Part shown: positions 29,618 to 37,672 of the stretch, one piece after another
How the letters are laid out: each line of letters opens with the position of its first letter
How positions within the stretch are numbered: position 1 is the stretch's first letter
Source of the DNA: a bacterium
GTDB taxonomy: Bacteria > Bacillota > Bacilli > Lactobacillales > Streptococcaceae
Length of the DNA: 64,000 bases
NCBI GenBank assembly: GCA_905221215.1
Contig: CAJNCI010000002.1
Coordinates: forward strand, 62,001-126,000
Direction: 5' to 3'
Notes under the pieces: generated by a model
Databases searched by the model: none
Seen by the model: the letters and a program-made list of their open reading frames with translations, nothing else
What the model was told of the DNA's origin: nothing
Translations under genes and position numbers: made by a program

Positions 29618-29635
29618 CAGCACACCTCCAAAATC

Positions 29636-29687
29636 TACATTTGTAGATTACAATTATCAGTATACTCTCAAAATCTACATTTGTCAA
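29636..29687 (-). promoter_or_regulatory. cop operon promoter with two CopY operators
   Basis: On the minus strand -35 TTGACA (29687-29682), 17-base spacer, -10 TATACT (29664-29659). Operator TACATTTGTA (29636-29645) lies after the transcription start and a near-match TACATTTGTC (29676-29685) overlaps the -35. Both fit the cop box TACAnnTGTA. Confidence 0.9.
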
Positions 29688-29778
29688 CTATGGTTTTTAT
29701 TATTTTTTCGAAAAATAGAATTCTAATCATGTAAGGAGAGATTTGCAGTCAAATTTTACTATATAAACTATAAAAATA

Positions 29779-29787
29779 TGCTATACT
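29779..29787 (+). promoter_or_regulatory. Extended -10 of the thiD transcript
   Basis: TGCTATACT, about 20 bases before the TPP aptamer. The -35 (TTTACT at 29755) is too far away to be convincing. Confidence 0.55.
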
Positions 29788-29803
29788 AAAGAAAAAAGAA
29801 AAC

Positions 29804-29888
29804 AACCACTAGGGGTGCGTAAAGCTGAGATTAACGACTGTTAGACCCTTTGACTCAATCTAGGTAATGCTAGCTGATGGAAGTGGAA
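29804..29888 (+). ncRNA. TPP riboswitch upstream of thiD
   Basis: It has the conserved THI box elements GGGGTGC, CTGAGAT, ACCCTTTGA and TAATGCTAGCTGATGGAA, with P1 formed by CCACT (29806-29810) and AGTGG (29882-29886). No clear terminator follows, so the control may be translational. With the cop promoter it explains the 364-base gap between copY and thiD. Confidence 0.9.
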
Positions 29889-29981
29889 ATGATAATGGGG
29901 ACTAGCAGTCTTCTATTGCCTTCCTAAAACAGACTTGCTTGTTCTTAAGAATACAAACTTCAGTTGGTTGTGAGGTTTTAT

Positions 29982-30773
29982 ATGACTTATTTACCCGTTG
30001 CTCTAACCATTGCTGGGACAGATCCTAGTGGCGGTGCTGGCATTATGGCTGACTTAAAGTCGTTCCAAGCTAGAGATGTCTATGGAATGGCCGTTGTAAC
30101 CAGTCTTGTTGCTCAAAATACCAGAGGCGTTCAATTAATCGAGCACGTTTCTCCTCAAATGTTGAAATCCCAATTGGAGAGTGTCTTTTCGGATATCAAG
30201 CCTCAGGCTGTAAAAACTGGGATGTTGGCAACTACCGAAATCATGGAAATCATCCAACCCTATCTTAAAAAACTGGACTGTCCCTACGTCCTTGACCCTG
30301 TTATGGTCGCAACAAGCGGTGATACTCTAATTGATACCAGTGCGAGAACTTACCTAAAAACAAACCTGCTTCCCCTTGCAACTATTATTACACCTAATCT
30401 TCCTGAGGCAGAAGAAATTGTTGGTTTCTCAATTCATAATCCAGAAGACATGCAATGTGCTGGTCGCCTGATTTTAAAAGAATTTGGTCCCCAGTCTGTT
30501 GTTATCAAAGGTGGGCATCTCGAAGGCGGTGCCAAGGATTTCCTCTTTACCAAGGATGAGCAATTTGTCTGGGAAAGTCCTCGAATTCAAACCTGTCACA
30601 CCCATGGTACCGGATGTACCTTTGCTGCAGTGATTACAGCTGAACTAGCCAAGGGTAAGACCCTTTATCAGGCAGTTGATAAGGCCAAGGCCTTTATCAC
30701 AAAAGCCATCCAAGATGCCCCTCAACTCGGTCATGGTTCTGGTCCAGTCAACCATACAAGCTTTAAAGATTAA
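29982..30773 (+). CDS. thiD: Hydroxymethylpyrimidine (phosphate) kinase
   Basis: A 263-residue ribokinase-like enzyme that phosphorylates HMP to HMP-PP for thiamine synthesis by salvage. The family motif GTDPSGGAG is at 12-20, and the anion-hole/catalytic region HTHGTGCTFAAVI is near the C-terminus. I chose the ATG at 29982 with GAGG upstream. It is on the plus strand alone behind its own TPP riboswitch, divergent from copY and convergent with the thi operon at 30.9 kb. Confidence 0.94.
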   Translation: MTYLPVALTIAGTDPSGGAGIMADLKSFQARDVYGMAVVTSLVAQNTRGVQLIEHVSPQMLKSQLESVFSDIKPQAVKTGMLATTEIMEIIQPYLKKLDCPYVLDPVMVATSGDTLIDTSARTYLKTNLLPLATIITPNLPEAEEIVGFSIHNPEDMQCAGRLILKEFGPQSVVIKGGHLEGGAKDFLFTKDEQFVWESPRIQTCHTHGTGCTFAAVITAELAKGKTLYQAVDKAKAFITKAIQDAPQLGHGSGPVNHTSFKD

Positions 30774-30775
30774 AA

Positions 30776-30816
30776 AAACTCTCTAGTTCCTACTTTAAGG
30801 GAATTAGAGAGTTTTT
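30776..30816 (+). terminator. thiD terminator
   Basis: AACTCTCTAGTTCC...GGGAATTAGAGAGTT stem followed by TTTTTG, 3 bases past the stop. Confidence 0.85.
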
Positions 30817-30931
30817 GTACTCTTCGAAAATCTCTTCAAACTACGTCAGCTATATCTGCAATCTCAAAGCTGTGTTTTGAGCAACCTGCAGCTAGCTTCC
30901 TAGTTTGCTCTTTGATTTTCATTGAGTATTA
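30817..30931 (-). repeat. BOX element between thiD and thiE
   Basis: A shortened BOX (about 115 bases) read on the minus strand, with boxA ATACTCAATGAAAATC and the boxC end GAAGAGTA. The middle is reduced compared with the copies at 4.6 and 50.2 kb. It ends one base before the thiE stop codon. Confidence 0.88.
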
Positions 30932-30932
30932 A

Positions 30933-31565
30933 TTAGGAAATAATGTCATCCAGCTTTGTTAAAAATGCTTGCGTTTTTGCCTCAATATCTTCTGCCTGCA
31001 TAAGATCCCTAACGACAGCTACCCCAGCTATACCAGTTGCAGCAAGTTGGTCAATGTTCTCTGACGTCAAGCCGCCAATAGCAACTACTGGAATGGCGAC
31101 CCTTTGGCAAATTGTCTTCAAGGTTGAAATCAGAGTGATGGGTGCATTTTCCTTGGTGGTGGTTGGGAAAATGGCTCCTGTTCCCAAGTAATTCGCCCCT
31201 CCTTCTTCTGCCTCGAGGGCTCTTTTTACTGTTTTAGCAGTGACACCGAGAATTTTTTCAGGGCCCAAGACTTGTCGGGCAACCGAAACTGGTAGTTCAT
31301 CGTCTCCAATATGCAAACCTGCAGCATCAACTGCGAGACAGATATCCAAACGATCATCGATAATCAAGGGGACCTGATAGATATCGGTTATTTCCTTGAC
31401 TTGTTTTGCCAAGTGATAGTATTGATTGGTTGTGAGATTTTTTTCTCGCAATTGGACTATGGTAACCCCTGAACGGCAGGCCGTCTCAACTTTTTTAAGA
31501 AAACTTTCCAAGGAATCTTGGTAGCGATTGGTTACCAGATATAGTCTAAGTGCTTCTCTATTCAT
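30933..31565 (-). CDS. thiE: Thiamine-phosphate synthase
   Basis: A 210-residue TIM-barrel enzyme joining HMP-PP and HET-P to thiamine phosphate. Motifs seen: QLREKN (substrate phosphate), [17 protein letters not shown] and [12 protein letters not shown] chose the ATG at 31565 ([13 protein letters not shown]) with GGAG upstream; it overlaps the end of thiM by 8 bases. Last gene of the seven-gene ykoE-ykoD-ykoC-tenA-thiW-thiM-thiE operon. Pneumococci often carry two thiM/thiE pairs (knowledge); only one is present here. Confidence 0.95.
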   Translation of the reverse strand: MNREALRLYLVTNRYQDSLESFLKKVETACRSGVTIVQLREKNLTTNQYYHLAKQVKEITDIYQVPLIIDDRLDICLAVDAAGLHIGDDELPVSVARQVLGPEKILGVTAKTVKRALEAEEGGANYLGTGAIFPTTTKENAPITLISTLKTICQRVAIPVVAIGGLTSENIDQLAATGIAGVAVVRDLMQAEDIEAKTQAFLTKLDDIIS

Positions 31566-32361
31566 AAATGTCTCCTTTGATGGCATCTAGCCAATTTTCA
31601 TCTCTTTTTAGAAGAGAGAGCTGATTGAGAACTTGATAACGAAATTCTTCCAATCCCATTCCTTGTACAAATATTCTCTCGGCAGAGATATTGAGGTAAG
31701 AAACTGCTAGGCAAGAAGCTTCAAAGGCCGTTTTTCCTTGGCTGAGAAAAACGGCTGTCAAGGCTCCAACCAAATCTCCCGTCCCTGTTATCCAGTCTAA
31801 TTCTGCACAGCCATTTCCCAATACAGCAACTTGATTCTTTGAAACGATGAGGTCCTTGGTGCCAGTGACTAAGAATGACATTCCAAGATAAATCTGACAC
31901 CAGTCTTTCAAGACTTTAAGCAAATCCTCAGTTTCTTGATCTTTAGCACTAGCATCGACCCCAACTCCGTGGTGTTTTAAGCCAACAAGACTTCGGATTT
32001 CCGACATATTTCCTTTAAGGACTGTAGGTCTGTAGTCTAAAAAGTCTTTAATTAAGCTCTTACGGATGGATGAAGCTGTTACGCCAACCGCATCTACTAC
32101 CATTGGGAGAGAAACTTGAGCTGCATAAGAAGCTGCCATACGAATTGATTTTTCCTTCTCAGCAGACAAATGCCCCAAATTGATGAAGAGAGCCTGGCTT
32201 TGTTTGGTAAAATCAAGAACCTCACGGGGATCATCTGCCATGACAGGTTTGCATCCCAGCGCCAAAATTCCATTGGCCAGCATCTCACAAGAAATCTCAT
32301 TGGTGATACAGTGAATTAGGGAACTAGAGCCTAGAGGAAAGGGATTTGTAAATGCCTGCAT
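31558..32361 (-). CDS. thiM: Hydroxyethylthiazole kinase
   Basis: A 267-residue kinase that phosphorylates the thiazole moiety (HET) for thiamine salvage. Motifs: [21 protein letters not shown]-type N-terminus, [19 protein letters not shown] and the catalytic [12 protein letters not shown] near 197-208. It overlaps thiE by 8 bases and touches thiW, so all three are one unit. Confidence 0.94.
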   Translation of the reverse strand: MQAFTNPFPLGSSSLIHCITNEISCEMLANGILALGCKPVMADDPREVLDFTKQSQALFINLGHLSAEKEKSIRMAASYAAQVSLPMVVDAVGVTASSIRKSLIKDFLDYRPTVLKGNMSEIRSLVGLKHHGVGVDASAKDQETEDLLKVLKDWCQIYLGMSFLVTGTKDLIVSKNQVAVLGNGCAELDWITGTGDLVGALTAVFLSQGKTAFEASCLAVSYLNISAERIFVQGMGLEEFRYQVLNQLSLLKRDENWLDAIKGDIYE

Positions 32362-32885
32362 CAGTCTATCCTTTCACTGAAAAAATATCCTTGCACTTTT
32401 TTAAAGAATTCCTGCTTGATTAAAAATCGAAAGGCAATAAAGGAAATCGCTGTACCAATCAAGGTTGCTCCGAAAAATCGAGGAGTATAGATAAACCAGC
32501 TAAGCTTCGCCGCAGATCCTGTAAAGAGAACCATAACAGGATATGAAACAATGGAACCGATAACCCCTGTTCCCACAATCTCTCCTAGAGCAGAATAGTG
32601 AAATTTCCGACCGTACTTATAAAAGAGACCTGCAAGAAGTGCTCCAAAAGTCGCTCCTGTAAGTGCTAAAGGCGGAATCCCTTGAGTCGTCATACGGATA
32701 AAGGCTGTGACTGTAGCCATGACCAAGGCATAAACAGGTCCCATCATGATTCCTGCCAGAATATTGACTACACTGGACATCGGTGCCATTCCCTCAATCC
32801 GAAAGATAGGCGTAAGGACTACATCAAGGGCAATCATCATGGATAAAATGGTTAATTTGTGAACTTGTAATTGGTGGTTTCTCAT
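32361..32885 (-). CDS. thiW: ECF transporter substrate-binding subunit ThiW
   Basis: A 174-residue membrane protein with about five to six hydrophobic segments, of the ThiW S-component family thought to import the thiazole precursor through a shared or dedicated ECF module. It sits directly before thiM, whose product would phosphorylate the imported thiazole. The energising module may be the ykoD/ykoC products of the same operon or the housekeeping EcfAA'T; the sequence cannot decide. Confidence 0.88.
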   Translation of the reverse strand: MRNHQLQVHKLTILSMMIALDVVLTPIFRIEGMAPMSSVVNILAGIMMGPVYALVMATVTAFIRMTTQGIPPLALTGATFGALLAGLFYKYGRKFHYSALGEIVGTGVIGSIVSYPVMVLFTGSAAKLSWFIYTPRFFGATLIGTAISFIAFRFLIKQEFFKKVQGYFFSERID

Positions 32886-32889
32886 ATTT

Positions 32890-33582
32890 CTATTCTTCTC
32901 CTTTTGCTAAAGACTGTAAATCGCTCTTCCATGTCTGGTGTTGGTAGGCCATTTCCCAAAACTTGGCTTCCATATGAACACTAATGTAGAAGGCATCTAG
33001 CATTTTTTGCTTGTCTGTCTCATCGCTTTCTTGATAAAGCTGATTGACCAGAGCTTCTTCCTCTCTGATCTGCTGCTCCAACTCATCCGTAATATAAGTT
33101 TCAATCCATTGTTGGTAGAGAGGATTTGGTGATGGTTTAAGATTAAGTGATTTGCCTATATCATGGTATAGCCAGGGACAAGGGAGCAAGCTTGCAAAGG
33201 CAATGCCCAAGTTTGGCTCTGCAAATTGTCGATAAATATGAGAAATGTAATGATAGCAGGTTGGAGCGATTGGATGTTGCTCCATTTCCTCGTCGCTGAT
33301 TTCCAATTCCTTGAAAAATTGTTGGCGGATAAATAACTCACCTTCCACTAGACTCTGGGCATTTTGTTTCAAGAGTCTTTTCATCTCTTGGTTTGAAGTC
33401 TTATCAGCCAAGAGGTGATAGGCTTCTGAGAAGGCCTTCAAATAGTAGGCATCCTGAATCAAGTAATAGCGAAAGATGGACGGGTCTAAATTTCCCTCTT
33501 GCAACTGTAAAACAAAGGGGTGATGAAAGGAAGACTGCCAAGCTTCCTTGGATAATTCCATCGCAATATCTGTAAATTCCAT
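32890..33582 (-). CDS. tenA: Thiaminase II / aminopyrimidine aminohydrolase TenA (TenA_C type)
   Basis: A 230-residue all-helical enzyme that salvages HMP by hydrolysing amino-HMP or degraded thiamine. The catalytic residues of TenA are in register: D44 (IQDAYY), C135 (LLPCPWLYH) and E205 (HMEAKFWE). The second TenA-like protein at 36.6 kb lacks the cysteine. It lies between thiW and ykoC with gaps of only a few bases. Confidence 0.93.
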   Translation of the reverse strand: MEFTDIAMELSKEAWQSSFHHPFVLQLQEGNLDPSIFRYYLIQDAYYLKAFSEAYHLLADKTSNQEMKRLLKQNAQSLVEGELFIRQQFFKELEISDEEMEQHPIAPTCYHYISHIYRQFAEPNLGIAFASLLPCPWLYHDIGKSLNLKPSPNPLYQQWIETYITDELEQQIREEEALVNQLYQESDETDKQKMLDAFYISVHMEAKFWEMAYQHQTWKSDLQSLAKGEE

Positions 33583-33592
33583 AATAACTCCT

Positions 33593-34243
33593 TTATAAAA
33601 ATAGACTGCTTTGAAGCAATAAAAAGAACAGCAGGTAGATTAATTTTGTTTTTTTAGAAATATAAAAGGTTCGATAGTGATTTTCCAACTGTGCATGTTC
33701 GTCATATCCATGCGCAGATAGAGCTCTCAGATAAAGATGGCGCCATCTAAAGACCGTCATCAAAACCTTACTGTAAATCAGGGGCGACCAAAAATGTAGT
33801 TCTTGACCGCGTAATAAGCAAGCTTCCTTGAGGGACTTGATCTCTTGCTGAATAAGGGGAAAGGAATTGAATACCACAATCAAGGCATAAGCCCAAGACC
33901 GTGATAACCCCTTTTGGGCCAAGTACAAGAGAAGCTCTTTTAGGGAAATAGAGGAAACAAAGACAAGGCCGATACAAACTGTCACAAAGGCCCTCGTTCC
34001 AAGCATGACTGCCTGCGAAACATCCCCATGTAACTGAACTGCCCAGTAGTTGGCAAAGGATGGCAAAATGGCGAGCAGAATCATCCAAGCCAATACTTTA
34101 AATCGACGGTAATAGAGCATAAAGAGAATACAAAATGCGACTACCGAAAGATTCAGAGCAATCGAAGGAATGAAAGATGTTTCCAAGGATAAAATCAGCA
34201 AAAATAGACTGATAATCGGTGTCTGGGTTGCTACTTTGACCAT
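33593..34243 (-). CDS. ykoC: ECF-type transporter T component (YkoC-like)
   Basis: A 216-residue membrane coupling protein with four to six hydrophobic segments and two cytoplasmic coupling motifs of the EcfT type: ACLLRGQE (about 141-148) and ALSAHGYDE (about 174-182). These helices contact the ATPases encoded just upstream. With YkoD and YkoE it should form a thiamine-precursor importer. Confidence 0.88.
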   Translation of the reverse strand: MVKVATQTPIISLFLLILSLETSFIPSIALNLSVVAFCILFMLYYRRFKVLAWMILLAILPSFANYWAVQLHGDVSQAVMLGTRAFVTVCIGLVFVSSISLKELLLYLAQKGLSRSWAYALIVVFNSFPLIQQEIKSLKEACLLRGQELHFWSPLIYSKVLMTVFRWRHLYLRALSAHGYDEHAQLENHYRTFYISKKTKLIYLLFFLLLQSSLFL

Positions 34244-34244
34244 A

Positions 34245-35630
34245 CTATCTCACCTCCTTTTGGGTATTGCTACTCTGAGATGTGAGTGGTTTGGTAATTG
34301 TCACTTCTTTCACATGACTGAGACCCTGACTAGTCATCTCAATCCAATAATCAACCACAGAGATCAAGGGATCTAAACGATGGCTAATGATTAGAAAACT
34401 TCTTCCTTGATTTCTCTCCTCCACAATCCACTGACAAAAATAGTCGCAAGCTCTATTATCCAAACCAGCAAAAGGTTCATCTAGCAAGATCACAGACGCC
34501 TTGCTGGTTAAGATGGTCAAGAGCTGAAGAATCTTTTGCTGGCCGCCACTTAATTGATAAGGACTCTTATCGAGTGCTTGCTCCAGATCAAAATATTGTA
34601 AAGCTTGGAAAATTCGCTGATTTCTTTCAGAATCAGGTCCATCTAATTGAAGTTCCTCTCGCAGACTGACTCGGATAAACTGTTTCTCAGCTTCTTGAAC
34701 AACACCCGTCAAGTCACGGTACAAACTCTTTTTCTTTTTCAGAACTGTCCCCTTCCAGGTAATTTTCCCTTTATACTTTTGAAATTGAAGAATGGAGCGA
34801 AAGAGGGTTGATTTCCCGACACCATTGTCACCCAAAATACAGGAAATCCCTTGGTAGAAAGTAAAATCATCAACCGAAAAGAGGGGGCGATTCCCCAGCT
34901 CACAAGTCACACGGTCCATATGGAATAGTTCTGAGCTAGAAGCAACTTCCTTTGAAACAGCCTGTGTCATTTCAGAGGCAGGGATTTGATTTATTTTCCT
35001 TAGTTGTCCGTCTCTTAGCTCCACCATATGGTCGATATAGGCTTCATAATCAGATAAATCATGGTCGCACAAAATAACTGTCTTCCCATCAGAGACCAAC
35101 TCTTTTAGAATCTCCAATATCTCTATCCTACTCTTGCGGTCAATGGAAGCGAAGGGCTCATCCAAGAGATAGACCCTAGGATTCATAGCAAAGAGAACAG
35201 CCAAAGCAGCCTTTTGCTTTTCCCCACCTGATAAGTGATGGATGGGACGGTGCAAGATTGCCTTGCAGCGACATTGCTGGACTACCTCTGCTATTTTAGC
35301 ATCAATCTCTTGCACAAGATGGCCAATATTCTCCAAGGTAAAAATCAGCTCCTCAAACAAGTTCTCCATAGTAAATTGATGATTGGGATTTTGAAAGAGA
35401 ATACCAACCGTCTGAACACGTTCGACGATAGAAAGCTGACTGACCTCGCTCCCATTTATCAGGACTTGACCGCTATAGGGAAGAGAACTGACTTGGGCAA
35501 TTATTTGAAAGAGACTAGATTTTCCAGACCCACTGCTCCCAACCAACAAGGTAAAAGCTTTCCCATGAAAAGCAAAGTCAATTGGCTCAGAGAAGATTGG
35601 GGACTGAATCGCTCGTAGTTCCAGTCCCAT
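34245..35630 (-). CDS. ykoD: Duplicated ABC ATPase of a thiamine-precursor transporter (YkoD-like)
   Basis: A 461-residue protein with two ABC ATPase domains fused in one chain. Domain 1 (about 1-225): Walker A GSSGSGKS, signature HLSGGEKQ, Walker B LLDEPFAS. Domain 2 (about 240-450): Walker A GDNGVGKS, signature QLSGGQQK, Walker B LLDEPFAG. It replaces the usual separate EcfA/EcfA' pair. It is adjacent to ykoE (no gap) and ykoC (one base). Confidence 0.92.
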   Translation of the reverse strand: MGLELRAIQSPIFSEPIDFAFHGKAFTLLVGSSGSGKSSLFQIIAQVSSLPYSGQVLINGSEVSQLSIVERVQTVGILFQNPNHQFTMENLFEELIFTLENIGHLVQEIDAKIAEVVQQCRCKAILHRPIHHLSGGEKQKAALAVLFAMNPRVYLLDEPFASIDRKSRIEILEILKELVSDGKTVILCDHDLSDYEAYIDHMVELRDGQLRKINQIPASEMTQAVSKEVASSSELFHMDRVTCELGNRPLFSVDDFTFYQGISCILGDNGVGKSTLFRSILQFQKYKGKITWKGTVLKKKKSLYRDLTGVVQEAEKQFIRVSLREELQLDGPDSERNQRIFQALQYFDLEQALDKSPYQLSGGQQKILQLLTILTSKASVILLDEPFAGLDNRACDYFCQWIVEERNQGRSFLIISHRLDPLISVVDYWIEMTSQGLSHVKEVTITKPLTSQSSNTQKEVR

Positions 35631-36191
35631 CTATGCCTTGCCTCCAGCTGCAAACTGATGATAGAGTTTGACAATGGCACGAACCAAGATGGTACAGAAG
35701 AAAAAGACGGAAATAAAACGTACTACAAGCAAGGAAAGGACAAAAGGAAGGGAGAAGGCGTAGTAACCTAACTTAATGTATTCATAGACAAAGCTAACAA
35801 GCGTAATCCCAATACTATTGGCAGTTAGAGAGAGCCAACTTTCATAGCGATTCTTGGTTACGATAAAACCAAGTTCACTTCCCAAACCTTGAACCAAGCC
35901 AGACAAAAGGGCACCTAGACCGAATTGGCTACCATAAAGGACTTCAGCAAGTGCAGCTAGCACTTCTCCAACCGTCGCACTTCCCACTCTTGGAACAAAG
36001 ATAGCCGCAATGGGCGCAGCCATACACCAGAGACCAAAGAGGATTTCATTAGCAAAGGCCTGCAAACCAAGAGGGGCTAAAATCAGAGTGAGGATATCAA
36101 ACAGATAACCTGAGCCCACAAAAACGCCACCAAAAAAGATAGACAAGAAAGCAAGCAAGATAACATCTTTTAAACGCCATTTTTTAAACAT
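35631..36191 (-). CDS. ykoE: ECF-type substrate-binding subunit YkoE
   Basis: A 186-residue membrane protein of the YkoE family, the substrate-specific part of the YkoEDC transporter, predicted to carry HMP or a related pyrimidine. It has about five hydrophobic segments and the N-terminal LKDVILLAFLSIFFGG typical of the family. First gene of the operon, under a TPP riboswitch (36353-36424) with a terminator (36265-36310). Confidence 0.9.
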   Translation of the reverse strand: MFKKWRLKDVILLAFLSIFFGGVFVGSGYLFDILTLILAPLGLQAFANEILFGLWCMAAPIAAIFVPRVGSATVGEVLAALAEVLYGSQFGLGALLSGLVQGLGSELGFIVTKNRYESWLSLTANSIGITLVSFVYEYIKLGYYAFSLPFVLSLLVVRFISVFFFCTILVRAIVKLYHQFAAGGKA

Positions 36192-36264
36192 AAAAACTCC
36201 TTTTAAGACAATAGGGCATTTAAGAGAGACCTGCCATCATACTCTGCATCTAGTCTATCTAATA

Positions 36265-36310
36265 AAAAATAAAAAACTCTAATCACACACAAGAATCAGA
36301 GTTTTGCTTA
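36265..36310 (-). terminator. Riboswitch-controlled terminator before ykoE
   Basis: On the minus strand AAAACTCT...AGAGTTTT is followed by TTATTTTTT, 43 bases after the aptamer. It is the expression platform of the TPP riboswitch. Confidence 0.8.
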
Positions 36311-36352
36311 CAAGATTAGACCGTTCATTTCGGCATACGAAAAAAACGTTTC

Positions 36353-36424
36353 ACATTTCCCTTCGCCAGTCTTAACTGTAGCAGGTTCAATGGGTATCAT
36401 CTCAGCCTAAAGCACCCCAAATGT
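36353..36424 (-). ncRNA. TPP riboswitch of the ykoE-thiE operon
   Basis: On the minus strand it shows GGGGTGC, GGCTGAGATGATACCC, TTGAACCTGCTAC and GGCGAAGGGAA, with P1 ACATTT/AAATGT. The 72 bases are identical to the aptamer at 37448-37519. Confidence 0.95.
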
Positions 36425-36447
36425 CTTTATTATTTAATTACTGTGCT

Positions 36448-36476
36448 AGTATAACAGAAATTGAAAGCCCTAGCAA
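36448..36476 (-). promoter_or_regulatory. Promoter of the ykoE-thiE operon
   Basis: On the minus strand -35 TTGCTA (36476-36471), 17-base spacer, -10 TATACT (36453-36448), 24 bases before the aptamer. With riboswitch and terminator it fills the 361-base gap between ykoE and the second tenA. Confidence 0.7.
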
Positions 36477-36552
36477 GATATTTGACTGGAAAATATATTT
36501 ATATAGTTTCTGTGTTAATTCTTTTAATCTACATAAAAGAATTGAATTTATC

Positions 36553-37221
36553 CTATAATTCATAACCAATATCAAAAAATGCTAATTCCAAAGTAACTGC
36601 TTGATTCCAGCGTTCCTGAAGTTCTGTTAAATCTTCTCGATTTTTCCCGATACGATTAAGTTCATCAACCAGAAATTGAACCCACTCTGCAAAGAAAGGA
36701 CCTCTGTGGAGATTGATCCATTCCGAATGAATATAGGCTTCAGGTAGTGCCAAATCTTTAGTACCCCAGTCTAAATAGAGGCCTTCTGCAATGACCAGCA
36801 TGACCAAAAGATGAGCATAGTCTGATGAATCCACTGCCGAATACATAAGAGCCTGAAATGCCTTTGTTACAGGGTGCAAGTCCACTTCTAGATAGTCATT
36901 CTCAGATACTTTTAACTCTTTGAAAGCCTTTTGGAAATAACCGTCTTCATCCGCTTCAAGAAAGCCTAGTTGCTTGGCAAAACGAAGCTTGGATTCAAGT
37001 TGGTCTGCATGGGCTACGCAAGCACCTAGCATGGATAAAAAGGCATCAAAGAAGTGATAATCCTGAATCAGGTAGTCTTTTAAGACCTTATTCTCAATTG
37101 TCCCCGCAAAAAGTTCCGTAACAAAACGATGATTGATTGCAGCCTGCCAATCCTTCTGACTGCTTTTTAATAGTTCTCCAACAGTCAAACCTGGCTCAAA
37201 TGCATAGTCTTGTGTTTCCAT
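36553..37221 (-). CDS. TenA-like protein without the catalytic cysteine (TenA_E type)
   Basis: A 222-residue member of the TenA/PQQC-like helical family. D54 (IQDYHFF) matches the TenA substrate aspartate, but the place of the catalytic cysteine is taken by IAEGLYLDWG (glutamate near 146), the hallmark of the TenA_E subclass. It probably acts on a different thiamine breakdown product from the TenA_C protein at 32.9 kb. It has its own promoter and riboswitch, so its function in thiamine metabolism is well supported even though the reaction is not certain. Confidence 0.88.
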   Translation of the reverse strand: METQDYAFEPGLTVGELLKSSQKDWQAAINHRFVTELFAGTIENKVLKDYLIQDYHFFDAFLSMLGACVAHADQLESKLRFAKQLGFLEADEDGYFQKAFKELKVSENDYLEVDLHPVTKAFQALMYSAVDSSDYAHLLVMLVIAEGLYLDWGTKDLALPEAYIHSEWINLHRGPFFAEWVQFLVDELNRIGKNREDLTELQERWNQAVTLELAFFDIGYEL

Positions 37222-37351
37222 ATTTATTTTTCCTCTCTTTACTTGTTCGTAATCAACAAAACACCAAGAAAATCCTAGTTTTACTTGATCTTTTTAAAGA
37301 AAATCAAGGGCGTTCAAGAAGAGCTACCTAAATACTTTGTATCGCCTTCAT

Positions 37352-37400
37352 CCACTTTATATAAACAAAAAAACTCCAATTACAATCAAGAATTAGAGTT
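37352..37400 (-). terminator. Riboswitch-controlled terminator before the second tenA gene
   Basis: On the minus strand AACTCTAATT...AATTGGAGTT is followed by TTTTTGTTT. It is the counterpart of the hairpin at 36265-36310. Confidence 0.8.
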
Positions 37401-37447
37401 GACTTACAAGATTAGATCGTTCATTTCGCCATACGAAAAAACGTTTC

Positions 37448-37519
37448 ACATTTCCCTTCGCCAGTCTTAACTGTAGCAGGTTCAATGGGTATCATCTCAG
37501 CCTAAAGCACCCCAAATGT
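37448..37519 (-). ncRNA. TPP riboswitch of the second tenA gene
   Basis: A 72-base aptamer identical to that at 36353-36424, with the same conserved elements. The downstream spacer and terminator have drifted. Confidence 0.95.
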
Positions 37520-37542
37520 CTTTATTATTTAATTACTGGACC

Positions 37543-37571
37543 AGTATAGCAAAAAATGAAAGCCCTAGCAA
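37543..37571 (-). promoter_or_regulatory. Promoter of the second tenA gene
   Basis: On the minus strand -35 TTGCTA (37571-37566), 17-base spacer, -10 TATACT (37548-37543): same boxes and spacing as at 36448-36476. This, the riboswitch and the lctO terminator account for the 451-base gap up to lctO. Confidence 0.7.
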
Positions 37572-37636
37572 GATATTTGACCGAAAAATATCTTTATATA
37601 GTTTTTGATAGCGATTTATTCTTCCAATACACGAAG

Positions 37637-37663
37637 AAAAACCCCCACATCAAGTGGAGGCAA
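37637..37663 (-). terminator. lctO terminator
   Basis: On the minus strand CCTCCAC-TTGA-TGTGGGGG followed by TTTTTC, about 10 bases past the stop. Confidence 0.85.
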
Positions 37664-37672
37664 TCTGTTTTA

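Noticed and set aside
29618-29623. GTG start for copY at 29623
   Set aside because: It lies almost on the GGAGG; the ATG at 29617 has proper spacing and gives the known 131-residue length with C52, C128 and C130.
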